A stretch of 64,000 bases of DNA from Dryas octopetala (GCA_963921425.1 OY992832.1:28857489-28921488); one strand, 5' to 3'. Positions 45,501 through 57,721 are shown, counted from the first letter of the stretch. Notes: generated by a model not told the origin, from the letters alone. Made by a program: numbers and translations.

Positions 45501-47617
45501 TTTTTCAATTCGGGTATACCGGGTATGTGTACAACCCCCTTTCCACTCACATAGGACTTCTCTCCTCCTCCAAAAGTCACACTACCACCATCATAAGGAG
45601 CAAGAGAGGTAAAGACCTCCTTATCTCCCGTCATATGTTTGGAACACCCACTATCTAGGTACCAAATGTTCCTCTTAGTGGCTGAAAAAGCATTCAAGGT
45701 TACTAGACATTTAGTGGAGCTCTTCACAACCCATCTTTGATGTGGACTTGGCTTATTTTTGGGAAGTGGGGTGACAAGTAAGGCAATTTTGGTTACCTCC
45801 TTGAGTAGATTGTTCACTTGCTCTTGTAGAGAAACATTTCTCTTTGGTTCACTTGATTTCTTTCCTCTAAGTTTGTTGCAATTTGGTCTAATGTGACCCT
45901 TGACATGACAATGATGACAAACCGGGACAAACTTTATTTTTTTAAGTGAAGTAGAACAATCAATTTTTGTGACACTTGATGTGGCTTGACTTGACTTAGA
46001 ATGAGATGCATTTTGACCAATGTCAATGAAACCTAGACCCTTTTTGACACTATGATCAGATTCTGACTTGACAAAAATGGTCTTTGTGTTGGATACACTA
46101 GGACTATTTTCACTAAAACCCAAACCGGTTTTGTCACCATGAAGCTTTCCAATCCTAAGCATCCTATCAACCTTTTCAGCCCCAATGGTGAGCTCAACAA
46201 TGCTCTCATTTGCTTCATGAACTTCTTTTTCAAGCTTTTCATTCAAAGATTTAAAGTAGATGTTGCTCTCCTTGAGCACTTTGACTTGACTCTCAAAATT
46301 TTGTTTCAAGATAGCCACACTTTCTAATTCACTCTCTGATGACTCAATCTTCTCACATAATTTCAATTTAGCATTCTTTAGTTTCTGATTTTCTTCCTTT
46401 ATGCTAAGAGTTTCGGTGAAAAGTAAGTCATACTTATCACAAAGTGCAGTGTAAGACTCATCATCAGGAACAGATTCTGAGTCAGACCCACCATCTACTT
46501 GATCAATCTCCTTGATTGATGCAACAAATGCAACTTCATCACCCTCAACATCGGAAGAAGACTCACAATCATTTGAGTCATCACTCTCACTATCACTCAA
46601 AGTGATTTTCATGGCTTTATTCTTACTTGAAGAATGATTCTTTCTATTGTTTGCACATTCAATTGCTATGTGACCTATTCCACCACAAGTGTAACATTTC
46701 ACATCTCTCTTGGTTGTTCTTCCCTCTTTAAAGTTAGGCTTCCTCTCTTGTTTTCTCTCAAATGAATTCTCTCCTTGAGGTTTGAATTTGAACTCCTTAA
46801 AGTTGTTACCACTAGTTCTAGCTTCTCTCCCTTTATTTCTAAGAATTCGTCTAAATCTTTTAACAAAAAGGGCAACCTCATCATCGGACATGGATGATTT
46901 TTCACTCAAGTTTTCACTCATCTCTTTGACACTTTGCAAAGCAATATCTTTTGACTTTTTGCTATCCCTTTCATCCATTTCAAGTTCCATCTCAAAGGTT
47001 TTAAGCTTTCCTACCAATTTACCAATTTTGAGTTCATCCAAATTTTGGACTTCTTGTATTGCATGCTTCTTAGATTGAAATCTCTTAGGTAGAGATCTAA
47101 GAACCTTTTGGACAATGGTAGACTCCTCATAAGGTTTACCTAGGGACATGGCTTCATTTGTGAGGGCTTCCAACCTTTCATAGAACTCGGAAAATGACTC
47201 GGACTCTTTCATCCTAATTTCTTCAAATTTGGCATGTACCATTTGAAGCTTAAGTGACCTTACTTGTTTGTCCCCCTCATGAACAACCCTAAGTTTGTTC
47301 CAAGCTTGCCTAGCCGTGACACAATGTTGTATGTGTGCAAATTGTGAGGAAGACAATGCAGTGACAATAGCATTTCTAGCCTTCTTGTTGGAGCTAGAGG
47401 CCGTGACTTCGGCAAAAGACCATTCGGACCTAGGCTTAGGAGTTTCAATCCCATCAACAATCCGTGTGGGAGGAATCCACTCAACATTGAGATACTCATA
47501 TGCCAACTCATCATAGGCATCAAGAAAAATTTCAAATTTTTCTCTCCAAGCAGCGTAGTTGCTGCCATCAAAAAATGGAGGAGAGTTGCAAGATCCTGCA
47601 ACGCGATCTCTTTCCAT
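42566..47617 (-). CDS. Sirevirus gag-pol polyprotein
   Basis: A single frame of 1683 codons. In order: a copia-type gag domain (early, with [15 protein letters not shown] and VLRSLPKRF); a CCHC zinc knuckle [14 protein letters not shown] near residue 310; a coiled-coil-like Glu/Lys-rich stretch; a second knuckle, [14 protein letters not shown]; aspartic protease [13 protein letters not shown]; the integrase zinc region [10 protein letters not shown]; the integrase core ([31 protein letters not shown]); reverse transcriptase ([31 protein letters not shown]); and RNase H ([41 protein letters not shown]). Integrase ahead of reverse transcriptase defines Ty1/copia. The long gag with two knuckles and the HEGD/RSLPKRF words suggest the SIRE lineage. 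The frame looks whole. Confidence 0.95.
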   Translation of the reverse strand: MERDRVAGSCNSPPFFDGSNYAAWREKFEIFLDAYDELAYEYLNVEWIPPTRIVDGIETPKPRSEWSFAEVTASSSNKKARNAIVTALSSSQFAHIQHCVTARQAWNKLRVVHEGDKQVRSLKLQMVHAKFEEIRMKESESFSEFYERLEALTNEAMSLGKPYEESTIVQKVLRSLPKRFQSKKHAIQEVQNLDELKIGKLVGKLKTFEMELEMDERDSKKSKDIALQSVKEMSENLSEKSSMSDDEVALFVKRFRRILRNKGREARTSGNNFKEFKFKPQGENSFERKQERKPNFKEGRTTKRDVKCYTCGGIGHIAIECANNRKNHSSSKNKAMKITLSDSESDDSNDCESSSDVEGDEVAFVASIKEIDQVDGGSDSESVPDDESYTALCDKYDLLFTETLSIKEENQKLKNAKLKLCEKIESSESELESVAILKQNFESQVKVLKESNIYFKSLNEKLEKEVHEANESIVELTIGAEKVDRMLRIGKLHGDKTGLGFSENSPSVSNTKTIFVKSESDHSVKKGLGFIDIGQNASHSKSSQATSSVTKIDCSTSLKKIKFVPVCHHCHVKGHIRPNCNKLRGKKSSEPKRNVSLQEQVNNLLKEVTKIALLVTPLPKNKPSPHQRWVVKSSTKCLVTLNAFSATKRNIWYLDSGCSKHMTGDKEVFTSLAPYDGGSVTFGGGEKSYVSGKGVVHIPGIPELKNVRFVDGLNSNLLSISQLCDEWGGEVCMSKSGCRIVDSQGREILNAPRSRDDCYVFDGNVGKIENTCNRAIDDTSSLWHQRLGHINVHELYKLSKHEVVRGLPKIGKPETFVCGPCQMGKQTKEPHKRVKDIGTSRTLELIHLDLVGPVQTLSIGGKKYILVMVDDFSRYTWVSFLKDKSETFHHFVKIVKLQKSEGMSSLSTLSRIRSDHGTEFENSQFDEFCCQMGIKHEFSAPITPQQNGIVERKNRVLIEMARVMLNSKNLAKHFWAEAVNTACYIINRVYLRPGTKKTPYELWKGRKPKVTHFRVFGSACYILRDREHLGKFDSKSDEGLFLGYSSNSRAFRVFNLRTNSMLESINVKIDDHDASIKMAADKDGLFPQSDPKEVSLVKEESKSDSDEPTDDSKIVEFDKSESEQNDKTLSDRSEKPRWVRCNHGEDVILGSLDQPVRTRKQMANELAHVCYVSIVEPKNVKEALNYEEWVSAMHEKLNQFERNQVWTLVERPTNTNVIGTKWIFKNKSDEFGNVVRNKARLVAQGYSQLEGIDFDETFAPVARLESVRLLCAIACHLRFKLYQMDVKTAFLNGYLNEEVFVEQPKGFEDPHMRDGVYKLRKALYGLKQAPRAWYERLSHHLLSNGYQRGSVDKTLFVKRLKNDVLIAQVYVDDIVFGSTSDFHVKRFIDVMSSEFEMSLVGEMNFFLGLQVKQVDSGIFISQSKYARNLVKKFGLESSKVTTTPMSKSSKLHRDPSGKQVDQTLYRSMIGSLLYLTASRPDISFAVGVCARFQSDPKESHLFATKRIIKYVSGTLDYGLWYTHDTNTKLVGFSDSDWAGCSDDLKSTSGGAFYVGNNLVSWHSKKQNSVSLSTAEAEYIAAGSCCTQLIWMRQMLTDYGIDEKTFLIYCDNMSAIDISKNPVQHTRTKHIDIRHHFIRDLVESGTLTLTFVPSEQQLADIFTKALENPKHISLRKSIGICTHA

Positions 47618-47677
47618 CTAGACACACCTAGAAAACAAACAACACCCTAGGATCTCTCTATTTGCTTTTAGAGTAGC

Positions 47678-47689
47678 GCTCTGATACCA
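47678..47689 (-). other. Sirevirus primer-binding site (initiator tRNA-Met)
   Basis: Minus strand TGGTATCAGAGC, complementary to the 3' end of initiator tRNA-Met, next to the 5' LTR boundary at 47692. Confidence 0.85.
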
Positions 47690-48252
47690 ATTGAAATTTT
47701 AATTTAGGTGATCTATTCACTCAATTAACTTGATTAATTTCACTTTCAGTGATCGGACTCCAATTTTCGGTTTATGTGATCACTCACGAACTAGTCAACC
47801 AAACACAACTCAGACGGTCCAGTAACAAAATGTGAAACTCCACATTGACTTCTAAAAACCAAAAGTCACTTCAGTAAAACAACACAAATCAAACACACCA
47901 AGGATCAAGTGACATCCTATACACTCAGAGGACCCATCACAATAGGCATCCCAGTGTTATCCACAACTACAGTGGTGTGTGATTATCTAAATAGTTATAT
48001 AAAGCATATATCAATTTTAAACAAATAGCTCCAGTACAGATTTGTGTTTAAAAGATGAGTGAGTCAGTAATCAAAACAACACAAATAGGGAAGACAGAAA
48101 CACACAAGATGTTCACCCAGAAAAACCACAAAGGGTAAAAACTGGGGGTCTATCCAGCTGACCAGGCAATCCACTAAATCAGAAGTTCAATACAAAAGAG
48201 GGTACTCAGCACACAAGCTCAATCACTAAGTCCTAGACTAAGTGGCAGCTAT

Positions 48253-50848
48253 TGTCACGCCCCGAAACCCAGGTACGTAACAGAGGCACCTATCTTGCGA
48301 ATACCAGAGACTACAACAACCAATCCCCCGGTGTTATAATCCCAAATATCCACAAAATAGGTTAAGCCTTTTGGTTTAGTAAAAATGGGTTGGATCAGAG
48401 TGCTTGAGTTTGCAGCGGAAAATTTATTCAGAAATAGTTAATTCATAATTAAACCAACCCTCGGAGCTACTATTGTTTAGAGTAACTTCAAAGAAACTGT
48501 TTATATAGACTCGATAATTCAAAAGTAGACAACCCAAGGACTCAGTGTATATACAAGATATGACCAAGGGTATATAAAGATAGTAAAAGGACACCAAGGA
48601 CCTGCCCAAGGAAATATACTGACTAAACAGGAACACAGGAGTTGACAAGCTCGAGACCGCACCACCACCCCTCAATCGAGGCCGTCAAAGTCCACACGCG
48701 CAGCACCTGAGAGGGAGAAAAACAACAATGTAGGGGTGAGCATCACATACGTTCATTGCTCCCCCTCAGGGAACTCCCTACTAGGTTTGAAAAATAGTTT
48801 GAGATAATTTAAAATCAAATGCACAACACAAACCAGTTGTCAAGCTTTGTAAAACGAGTAGCATGCTCATACAATTTTTCAAAATACTGTTTTCCGGGCC
48901 CAAGTTCGAAATCATACCTGTTGACCAGCCGTTAGGGCTAACTACCCTCTCACAAAAGCATAACAAAGTCCTGCAGTCATTTGACTGGGACAGGGTAGCG
49001 AAAGTGGCCATTTCATGGTTATACCGCCTAGACTGGCCTCCCAAGAAGGACAATCGACCAGTCTGTCCGTACAACCCCTCATGAGGTTTTGGGGATCGAA
49101 ACCCAGGGTCTACCGTAAGGGACCTTTCACTCTCAAGTCAAACACAATAACAATCTCACGAGAATATGCATAACAGTCATCATTCTCATCATCATAAAAC
49201 CAAGCAGATATGCCAATCAAAAACATGCATCTTTATCACACAGTATTCATTATATAGTACATGCAGGAAATCCACTAGTCAGAGTGTGTTGTCCCCCTAC
49301 CTAGGGTCCAAAGCATTTGCTTGTTTTCGAGTACAAATCACAATTTGCCACGTCGCAACGATCTCCTTTAGGTAACTGGAGTTCCTAGTTTGACAACAAC
49401 TGGTGTTAAAAACGGTCTTCACGTAAATCGATGACCTTGTCTGTTAAGACCAGGTATAATTCAGAGGTTTGGTACTAGCGTAACTGCTAGGCTTCTCTGA
49501 ATTCTTAATCCGATATGACCTTGCACCCCGAGGCAAACAGTCATGTCAGACCGTGTGGTTTCTATATCTATTTTAATTTATTGTCGAGGAGGTTGATCAG
49601 ATATGAACCTACAACGTGACCAGGTCAGTGCATGGGGAAACTGAGGGAGCTCTGGCTCAGTACCCAACGCCTGTATGCTCATGGACTGACCTTAGTCATC
49701 ACGTTATTTGGTTACCACTGATATGGCCTCAATATTTATTAAGTTCATTTGATAACAACAGTTAAACGGCGTTTCGTCTATAACCACAACTTAAATAACA
49801 GTAGGTTAAATAAGCTGGGTTGAGGGTATACCTGTTGAAGACTTCCCACGGGCAGAGTCTCGGTACTACTAGACTTGCTAAGTAATAAGATTAAAATAGC
49901 CTAATTAACAAGAGATTAATTTAACGAAATTTTGGCAGAAATTCGACAGGGATCAAGAAATTACCTATGGAGCTCAGAAATGATTTTTTTAAAACTTCAC
50001 CAAAACATAGCCTTCACACTACTAGAATTGAAGAGCTCGTCGCCACGATCGCGTAGGCGAAATCGGATCGTCGATCGGAGCTCCAGAACTCAAGATAAAC
50101 TCAAAACAAGATTGAAGAAGAGAGAGAAAGGAGGAGAGAGGAGAGAGAAGCTCTCTCTTGGGAAGCGTGCGGCTGAATTGGTGAGGAATCAGCTGGGATG
50201 TGCGGCACTATTTATAGGGAGAGTGAGTGAGTCAACTCGGTTGACTCATCCGAGTTGACTGGGTTGACTCAAGTCAACCGTCACAAAATGGGCCAATGAG
50301 GAAGTGACACGTGGCATGTGCACTAACACTTGGCTGCACATGCAGCCATCAGATCTTGCTGCCATGCAACGATGGACGCTCCAGATCGTGCCACGTGGCG
50401 CGATCTGGTGATTTCCTATTTTATTTTCTTTTTCCTATATTCCCCAACTTCAAAAATTAATTAAAAAATAGCTCGGGACTCAGAAAAATACCCCGAAAAA
50501 TACTACGGACTCGTATCGACTAGTACTAATTAACTATGAGGTCAAATTACCAATTTGCCCTTTAGAAAAATTTCGAAAATTTCAAGCTCCACAAACTAAG
50601 AAAATTTAGGAAATTCATAAAATAATCTCCCGGACTCGGAATAATACGAGACTTGCACCGTTGGGTTCGTGAGTAAAAGTACTACCTTTTAAAGTTCTAA
50701 CTTGGGTCAAAACCCTAGTCAAAATTGGTCAAACAATTTAAAGCTCAAGGTGAAAAAAAATTAGATTTTCTAACAAATAAATTCTATAAAACCTTTTTGA
50801 AAATACGGAAAAATCACAAAATAAATTTGAAAATTTCCGGGTCTCACA
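48253..50848 (-). mobile_element. 3' LTR of the nested gag-only element
   Basis: 2596 bp, TGTCACGCCCCGAAACCC...CCGGGTCTCACA. Its partner at 52647-55242 has exactly the same length and differs at roughly seven positions by eye (about 0.25%). Confidence 0.93.
50208..50217 (-). promoter_or_regulatory. TATA box of the nested element's 3' LTR
   Basis: Minus strand CTATAAATAG. Downstream in the sense direction is a CT-rich leader (GA-rich at 50110-50160 on the plus strand). The identical box in the other LTR is at 54602-54611. Confidence 0.65.
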
Positions 50849-50870
50849 TCCTCCCCTACTTAGAGAAAAT
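50849..50870 (-). promoter_or_regulatory. Polypurine tract of the nested element
   Basis: Plus strand TCCTCCCCTACTTAGAG directly after the LTR end at 50848; on the minus strand AGTAGGGGAGGA, a polypurine tract next to the 3' LTR. Confidence 0.7.
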
Positions 50871-51337
50871 CTCGTCCTCGAGATTACCAAGGGTGCTCGA
50901 ACCAAAAGTGGGTACGTGGACTCTAGTTCCCGTACAACGTTTTCTCCTTTACGTTCTCAATCAGTCATAACCCAACTTTACTTGAGTGATAAAGCATGCA
51001 TAACAACAACTCTCGAGAAAAATACCTCTATTGATCAAGTCGAAATACTGGAGACTCATTTTTAAAAAGATAAAAACAAGCTACGGTTGATATCAGTCCC
51101 CAAAGACACTTCCGTTGATCTGACGATACCGTAATGTCGAGGATCCTTCTGATAACCAAACCCGTAAACTAAAGCGAAAACGGAGACCTCCATTGATCTC
51201 GACTATAAGTGATACTAGAGATAATTTCTCCTCACAACAGTCGTTCGCCCAATGTTGACCTTGCATCGTTGTCCGCTTTGTCGAACAAGTTCTTCTTAAC
51301 TGATCCTAAGAGTTAGTAAGTTCAAAAACCTTAAAAT
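50871..51337 (-). other. Nested element, non-coding part between gag and the polypurine tract
   Basis: No pol domains are visible in this 0.47 kb, the place where pol would begin in an autonomous relative. It ends next to a poly(T) run at 51350-51388. Confidence 0.6.
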
Positions 51338-51342
51338 TCAAA

Positions 51343-51391
<49 letters not shown>

Positions 51392-52525
51392 GAAAATAGT
51401 TAAGGTAAGTAAGATACCGTCGGGTTCAGCATCGGCATCATCTCGATGGGCTCTTACAGCGAACACTCTAGCTCGGCCTCCTCCTCCACGTCCTGGACCA
51501 CCTTGGTTAGCTTGACGTGGTGCTTGTTGCCCTGGTCGTGCTGGTTGAGCATTGGGTGCCTGTTGGAGTGGTTGAGTTTCTGGAAATCGGATTCCGGCTC
51601 TCTCGATTGTTCTTTGGTCTATCCTTATTTCATTCCTGCGAGGGCACCTAGTCCTAATATGACCTTCCTCTCCACAATGGTAGCACACTACTGATCCTGC
51701 AATTCTTTTTGGCTGGTTGTTCTGCTCTGATTCTTCCCTAGAGTCTCTCTTCTTGTTGTTTTTCCTTCCATCAGACTTTCCATTTTGATTTCTTTCCTTG
51801 ACACTATACAGATAGTCCTGCTCTACTGCATAGGCTGCCTCCACTGTTTCCTTATAAGTCCTAGTAGTTTGAGCAACAATGTATCTCCTAATGCTGTCTC
51901 TCAAGCCTTGTCTGAACTTCACAGTTTTGAAGTCCTCGTCAGCCATCGCACACTGGACAAATCTCCCTAACTCAGTGAACTTAGAGACGTACTCAGAGAT
52001 TGTCATATTATCTTGCTTCAACTCCATGAATTCTTTCATCTTAGCTTGTCTCAGGGGTTGAGGGAAATACCTATCATAGAAGACTACTTCAAATTCCTCC
52101 CAAGTCATAACCTCAGCATCCGGCTCTCGATCGCGGACTGAATCCCACCAACGATCTGCTTCTCCTTCGAGAACATGAGTTGCCAACCAGACTCGGTATT
52201 CTGGCGGAGCATTTATCCCTTCCAACTTTTTCAGGACATGTTTAATCCAGACCTCAGCTTTATCTTTTTCAGAATCACCATAAAATTTCATGGGCTTTAT
52301 CTTAAGAAACCGGTCAAAGTAATGACCACGGCGCTGTTCCTGGCGCTCGACTTCAGTTTGATGATTTTGGGCAAAGTTACCCATAACAGCTTGGAAAACT
52401 TCGGCAAACTGCTGTGCGTTCATTTGGTTTGGTGGCTGAGCGCGGTTTTGACGTCGGGGCGGCATCTTGTCAACAAAACTGACAGACTGAAAGAAAAATG
52501 GGCAGACTTTAACAATGACTTTCAA
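51338..52525 (-). CDS. gag protein of the nested TR-GAG-like element
   Basis: 395 codons on the minus strand. The likely functional start is the internal Met of MPPRRQNRAQPPN (near 52465), a common gag start; the upstream 20 residues are probably leader. A Gypsy-type gag domain is visible at residues ~75-200 (KFYGDSEKDKAEVWI, EGEADRWWDSV, FYDRYFPQPLRQAK), then a basic linker, a CCHC zinc knuckle CYHCGEEGHIRTRC, then a Gln/Pro/Gly-rich tail. The frame ends in a poly-Lys run encoded by a poly(T) tract. Gag forms the virus-like particle and packages RNA in this family. Confidence 0.9.
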
Positions 52526-52627
52526 GAGTAGAAGAAAAGGATGATAAACAAGAGAATTTCGAACAAGACTCTTGGAAGAAGAAAGAATCTCAGAAGACTC
52601 TATTTTGAAAACATTTTCAGGAAAACT

Positions 52628-52639
52628 GCTCTGATACCA
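52628..52639 (-). other. Primer-binding site of the nested element (tRNA-Met)
   Basis: Minus strand TGGTATCAGAGC, 7 bp from the 5' LTR edge at 52647. It is the same 12-bp site used by the Sirevirus. Confidence 0.85.
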
Positions 52640-52646
52640 TTTTAAC

Positions 52647-55242
52647 TGTCACGCCCCGAAACCCAGGTACGTAACAGAGGCACCTATCTTGCGAATACCA
52701 GAGACTACAACAACCAATCCCCCGGTGTTATAATCCCAAATATCCACAAAATAGGTTAAGCCTTTTGGTTTAGTAAAAATGGGTTGGATCAGAGTGCTTG
52801 AGTTTGCAGCGGAAAATTTATTCAGAAATAGTTAATTCATAATTAAACCAACCCTCGGAGCTACTATTGTTTAGAGTAACTTCAAAGAAACTGTTTATAT
52901 AGACTCGATAATTCAAAAGTAGACAACCCAAGGACTCAGTGTATATACAAGATATGACCAAGGGTATATAAAGATAGTAAAAGGACACCAAGGACCTGCC
53001 CAAGGAAATATACTGACTAAACAGGAACACAGGAGTTGACAAGCTCGAGACCGCACCACCACCCCTCAATCGAGGCCGTCAAAGTCCACACGCGCAGCAC
53101 CTGAGAGGGAGAAAAACAACAATGTAGGGGTGAGCATCACATACGTTCATTGCTCCCCCTCAGGGAACTCCCTACTAGGTTTGAAAAATAGTTTGAGATA
53201 ATTTAAAATCAAATGCACAACACAAACCAGTTGTCAAGCTTTGTAAAACGAGTAGCATGCTCATACAATTTTTCAAAATACTGTTTTCCGGGCCCAAGTT
53301 CGAAATCATACCTGTTGACCAGCCGTTAGGGCTAACTACCCTCTCACAAAAGCATAACAAAGTCCTGCAGTCATTTGACTGGGACAGGGTAGCGAAAGTG
53401 GCCATTTCATGGTTATACCGCCTAGACTGGCCTCCCAAGAAGGACAATCGACCAGTCCGTCCGTACAACCCCTCATGAGGTTTTGGGGATCGAAACCCAG
53501 GGTCTACCGTAAGGGACCTTTCACTCTCAAGTCAAACACAATAACAATCTCACGAGAATATGCATAACAGTCATCATTCTCATCATCATAAAACCAAGCA
53601 GATATGCCAATCAAAAACATGCATCTTTATCACACAGTATTCATTATATAGTACATGCAGGAAATCCACTAGTCAGAGTGTGTTGTCCCCCTACCTAGGG
53701 TCCAAAGCGTTTGCTTGTTTTCGAGTACAAATCACAATTTGCCACGTCGCAACGATCTCCTTTAGGTAACTGGAGTTCCTAGTTTGACAACAACTGGTGT
53801 TAAAAACGGTCTTCACGTAAATCGATGACCTTGTCTGTTAAGACCAGGTATAATTCAGAGGTTTGGTACTAGCGTAACTGCTAGGCTTCTCTAAATTCTT
53901 AATCCGATATGACCTTGCACCCCGAGGCAAACAGTCATGTCAGACCGTGTGGTTTCTATATCTATTTTAATTTATTGTCGAGGAGGTTGATCAGATATGA
54001 ACCTACAACGTGACCAGGTCAGTGCATGGGGAAACTGAGGGAGCTCTGGCTCAGTACCCAACGCCTGTATGCTCATGGACTGACCTTAGTCATCACGTTA
54101 TTTGGTTACCACTGATATGGCCTCAATATTTATTAAGTTCATTTGATAACAACAGTTAAACGGCGTTTCGTCTATAACCACAACTTAAATAACAGTAGGT
54201 TAAATAAGCTGGGTTGAGGGTATACCTGTTGAAGACTTCCCACGGGCAGAGTCTCGGTACTACTAGACTTGCTAAGTAATAAGATTAAAATAGCCTAATT
54301 AACAAGAGATTAATTTAACGAAATTTTGGCAGAAATTCGACAGGGATCAAGAAATTACCTATGGAGCTCAGAAATGATTTTTTTAAAACTTCACCAAAAC
54401 ATAGCCTTCACACTACTAGAATTGAAGAGCTCGTCGCCACGATCGCGTAGGCGAAATCGGATCGTCGATCGGAGCTTCAGAACTCAAGATAAACTCAAAA
54501 CAAGATTGAAGAAGAGAGAGAAAGGAGGAGAGAGGAGAGAGAAGCTCTCTCTTGGGAAGCGTGCGGCTGAATTGGTGAGGGATCAGCTGGGATGTGCGGC
54601 ACTATTTATAGGGAGAGTGAGTGAGTCAACTCGGTTGACTCATCTGAGTTGACTGGGTTGACTCAAGTCAACCGTCACAAAATGGGCCAATGAGGAAGTG
54701 ACACGTGGCATGTGCACTAACACTTGGCTGCACATGCAGCCATCAGATCTTGCTGCCATGCAACGATGGACGCTCCAGATCGTGCCACGTGGCGCGATCT
54801 GGTGATTTCCTATTTTATTTTCTTTTTCCTATATTCCCCAACTTCAAAAATTAATTAAAAAATAGCTCGGGACTCAGAAAAATACCCCGAAAAATACTAC
54901 GGACTCGTATCGACTAGTACTAATTAACTATGAGGTCAAATTACCAATTTGCCCTTTAGAAAAATTTCGAAAATTTCAAGCTCCACAAACTAAGAAAATT
55001 TAGGAAATTCATAAAATAATCTCCCGGACTCGGAATAATACGAGACTTGCACCGTTGGGTTCGTGAGTAAAAGTACTACCTTTTAAAGTTCTAACTTGGG
55101 TCAAAACCCTAGTCAAAATTGGTCAAACAATTTAAAGCTCAAGGTGAAAAAAAATTAGATTTTCTAACAAATAAATTCTATAAAACCTTTTTGAAAATAC
55201 GGAAAAATCACAAAATAAATTTGAAAATTTCCGGGTCTCACA
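52647..55242 (-). mobile_element. 5' LTR of the nested gag-only element
   Basis: 2596 bp, partner of 48253-50848. It carries the promoter for the element: a TATA box at 54602-54611 (minus), then a CT-rich leader. Confidence 0.93.
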
Positions 55243-56333
55243 GCTATCTTACCCATTTTGTGCAACTTCCATACGCAAGACAGATGGTCATTCATGAAGA
55301 AGGCAGCTTCACTCCAAGCTCATCAACCCATGGCACCAATCCGCACCAAGCTCAGTGGTTTCATCAATGCATGAACATGATATGCAAATGTAGGATTCAA
55401 ATAACAAAGATCAACTTTCTCAAGCTATAGGCGTGGAAAAGGTTGATGTTGAATCCTTCAACTAAAATCTAAAATGAATGTGTTTGAATAGAATATAAAA
55501 AGATTTAAGCACTCAAACCCATTTAGAATTTTAGATGAAACAAAGAACAAGTTCAGAAAATCCCTTTTTGATTTATCAAGAATTAAAAACCATTTTCTGA
55601 AAATTAGTGAAGATGAGCACTTCACATGGAAAAATACCCAGGCGTGAAAAACCAAGAATCATGCTCAAAAATTGCTCATCAACTACAGAAAAGATCTGAC
55701 CCAAAACAGCCCATATACCCGTACACACTCACGCAAGAAGTATGTTCGCCCATGCCACGTGGAAGCCAATCGATGGCTGTCCACAAGAGACGGATTAAGG
55801 GCATATTCCCTTTGTCCTAGAGGGGTATCCTAGTATTTACTAAGGATAGAAATAAGCAGCTGTCAAAAGGAATTTTGTATTTAAAAATCAGAATGAAGAA
55901 GATGATGAATAGTGTGTGTGCGTGAATGGGAAAGATGAATCAGATCTGATTTGAAAACATTGGGGGAACAAAGTCATGTGTTGTGCACATGCATGTCTAA
56001 TACTAAACAGAATATGGGCTTTCAAAGAATTGGGCTTAAAAAGCAAAACCCGAAATGACCCACTGTAGCAACTGTGACTTAAGTAACAGTCACTGTACGT
56101 GAAAAACAGTGTTCTTTATGATCAGTGAATGACTAGTCAAATAGACAAAAATCTGTTAATTTCATGAAATGAATGAAGTGCAGTATACCTTGTGACTTGT
56201 TCATTCTTGACTTCTTCAAAGCAGTAGACCTTGTCCTAAATCTAGCCTAGAGCTTGTGAGTGAATAAATACAAATTAATACAATTGTTTTGACACGGAAA
56301 ATAGCCAACATTAACAAATCCTAGAAACTAACA

Positions 56334-56942
56334 GATAAGTATTCAAGCACATGCATGTGACATGCTCAATTTCATAGAACTTAAAAGTAATTATGATGCT
56401 TCAAGAACCATATATGTGCCATAAAAGAATGCTTACAATTATGCTATCTACAGAGAGTTGCATTTTGGATATACATCATGTATTTTTTCCCTTAACATTG
56501 AATAACTTCCGAACCTAAGTGCGAAAATATGACAGGCTAGTAGCAAATTCTGTGCAGAATGCAACATATTCAATGTATTAATCTGCTGGAAGCAACATGG
56601 CAAATTCATATATATGTTAGCTGGCATCAACAATAAAAATATTTTATCCAAACTGCCAATGAAAATATTTTAGGAACAAATACCATGAAAAAGGTAGATT
56701 ACTTTTTAAAAATGGACTATGTATAAAGCTTTATGAACCTACAAATTATGCAATTCTAATGGCCCAAAAAAAAAAAAAAAACATTCATCTTATATATCAA
56801 TAGACACAATCCCATGATCAATTGCCACACTAGTACTCAATAATTCTTTTTGGCCTATACAAATTGAATTATATATGACCAATTCATCATTTAATAGTAC
56901 GAACTTCCAGTTGACCTGAATATGATATTTTCACTTTTTTCT
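56334..56942. repeat. 610-bp direct duplication, copy on the right of the Sirevirus
   Basis: Partner of 38822-39431. It continues on the right into unique CACTA sequence (CTGCAGATCTAGTTGCC), whereas the left copy continues on its left into unique CACTA sequence. The pre-insertion CACTA therefore had one copy. Confidence 0.9.
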
Positions 56943-57560
56943 GCAGATCTAGTTGCCTTCAGCATTGCTGTTAAGACAGCTGCAACTCCATCATCCAGCC
57001 ATGCTCTCACATTCTCAATGCAAGCCTAGTGCACATGGATAGAATATTAAAAGTACAACTTAACAGCAACCAACAAGAGTAGGGATGTGTAGGCACTACA
57101 ACTTAGCTGCGAAAAAGCCACTTGGCTCAACTATTGGTATTGATTGTACATGGATGCAAAACCACACCAAATAAACTCAAGAAGGAAAAATAAAAAATAA
57201 TGAACTCAAACTAAGAAAAACTGCCTCTCTTTAATTCCTTATACACAATGGACTCAATTTAAATTTTATGTTTAATTAGAAAAGTACTCACTCCTCTGTG
57301 ACTTTTGTAACAAGATTTCTTGGAAAATCACAAATTAGTTCAAAATGAAAATAATTGTAAAGTGGAAAAGATCCAAAAATACAACAAACAAATCAATAAA
57401 GTGAACCAGAGCATATAATGGTTTCAATTACCTAACCATATGCCCAAGCCCCTTTTTGCTCCAACTACATTGTCATTCTCTTGGAGGACATCCACAAGAG
57501 GCACTTTAAGATCTCTCCCCTTGTGCTGATAGCAAGCACCAGCTTCTTCATCCTGCACCA
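56943..57560 (-). pseudogene. Exon-like fragments of an unrecognised gene inside the CACTA element
   Basis: Two minus-strand blocks look coding. At about 57555-57431, GRDLKVPLVDVLQENDNVVG and KRGLGIWL are framed by an acceptor-like GGTGCAG and a donor-like GTAATTG. At about 57028-56943, CIENVRAWLDDGVAAVLTAM follows an acceptor-like CACTAG. The intervening AT-rich sequence looks like an intron. I do not recognise the protein. Either the CACTA element captured part of a host gene, or these are exons of its own poorly known gene. The frames do not simply join, so it may be decayed or an exon may be missing from my reading. Confidence 0.35.
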
Positions 57561-57721
57561 CCAAACCATTCAATAAGTAACTAAAAGTTTCATAGTAATG
57601 TAATTCCCTCATATCAAATTTAAAGGACTGTAATTCTCAACTGCTAAGAGTTGAAAATCATAACCTTCAAAACAAAATTTATAGCTGGAATTGTGCTATT
57701 GGATTTAAAAAAGACCCAAAT

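Larger units (their letters stand above)
48253..55242 (-). mobile_element. Nested non-autonomous LTR element with gag only (TR-GAG-like), target duplication GCTAT
   Basis: LTR (2596 bp), internal region (1798 bp), LTR (2596 bp), with perfect 5-bp duplications GCTAT at 48248-48252 and 55243-55247. The interior has a tRNA-Met primer site, a gag frame and a polypurine tract but no protease, reverse transcriptase, RNase H or integrase. This matches the described TR-GAG class of non-autonomous Gypsy-related elements, which depend on pol from other copies. It sits in the Sirevirus 5' LTR and is younger than it (LTR divergence about 0.25% against 0.7% by eye). It looks whole for its class. Confidence 0.9.
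39430..56333 (-). mobile_element. Sirevirus (Ty1/copia, SIRE/Maximus-type) LTR retrotransposon
   Basis: Two LTRs of about 1.6 kb, a tRNA-Met primer-binding site, a single long gag-pol frame and a multiple polypurine tract. Length without the nested insertion is about 9.9 kb, in the usual Sirevirus range. It looks largely whole apart from the 7-kb LTR element inserted in its 5' LTR. LTR divergence of about 0.7% by eye suggests insertion within the last several hundred thousand years under usual plant rates. It sits inside a CACTA element and is flanked by a 610-bp direct duplication. No envelope-like frame is evident between pol and the 3' LTR. Confidence 0.88.
47692..56333 (-). mobile_element. 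Sirevirus 5' LTR (right), split by the nested gag-only element
   Basis: LTR sequence runs 47692-48252 and resumes at 55243 after the insertion (which duplicated GCTAT), ending CTAGAAACTAACA at 56333. It pairs with 39430-41055. Confidence 0.85.

Noticed and set aside
48424-55430. Pairs of identical small reading frames, 4394 bp apart
   Set aside because: They are the two LTR copies of the gag-only element; no conserved protein is encoded there.
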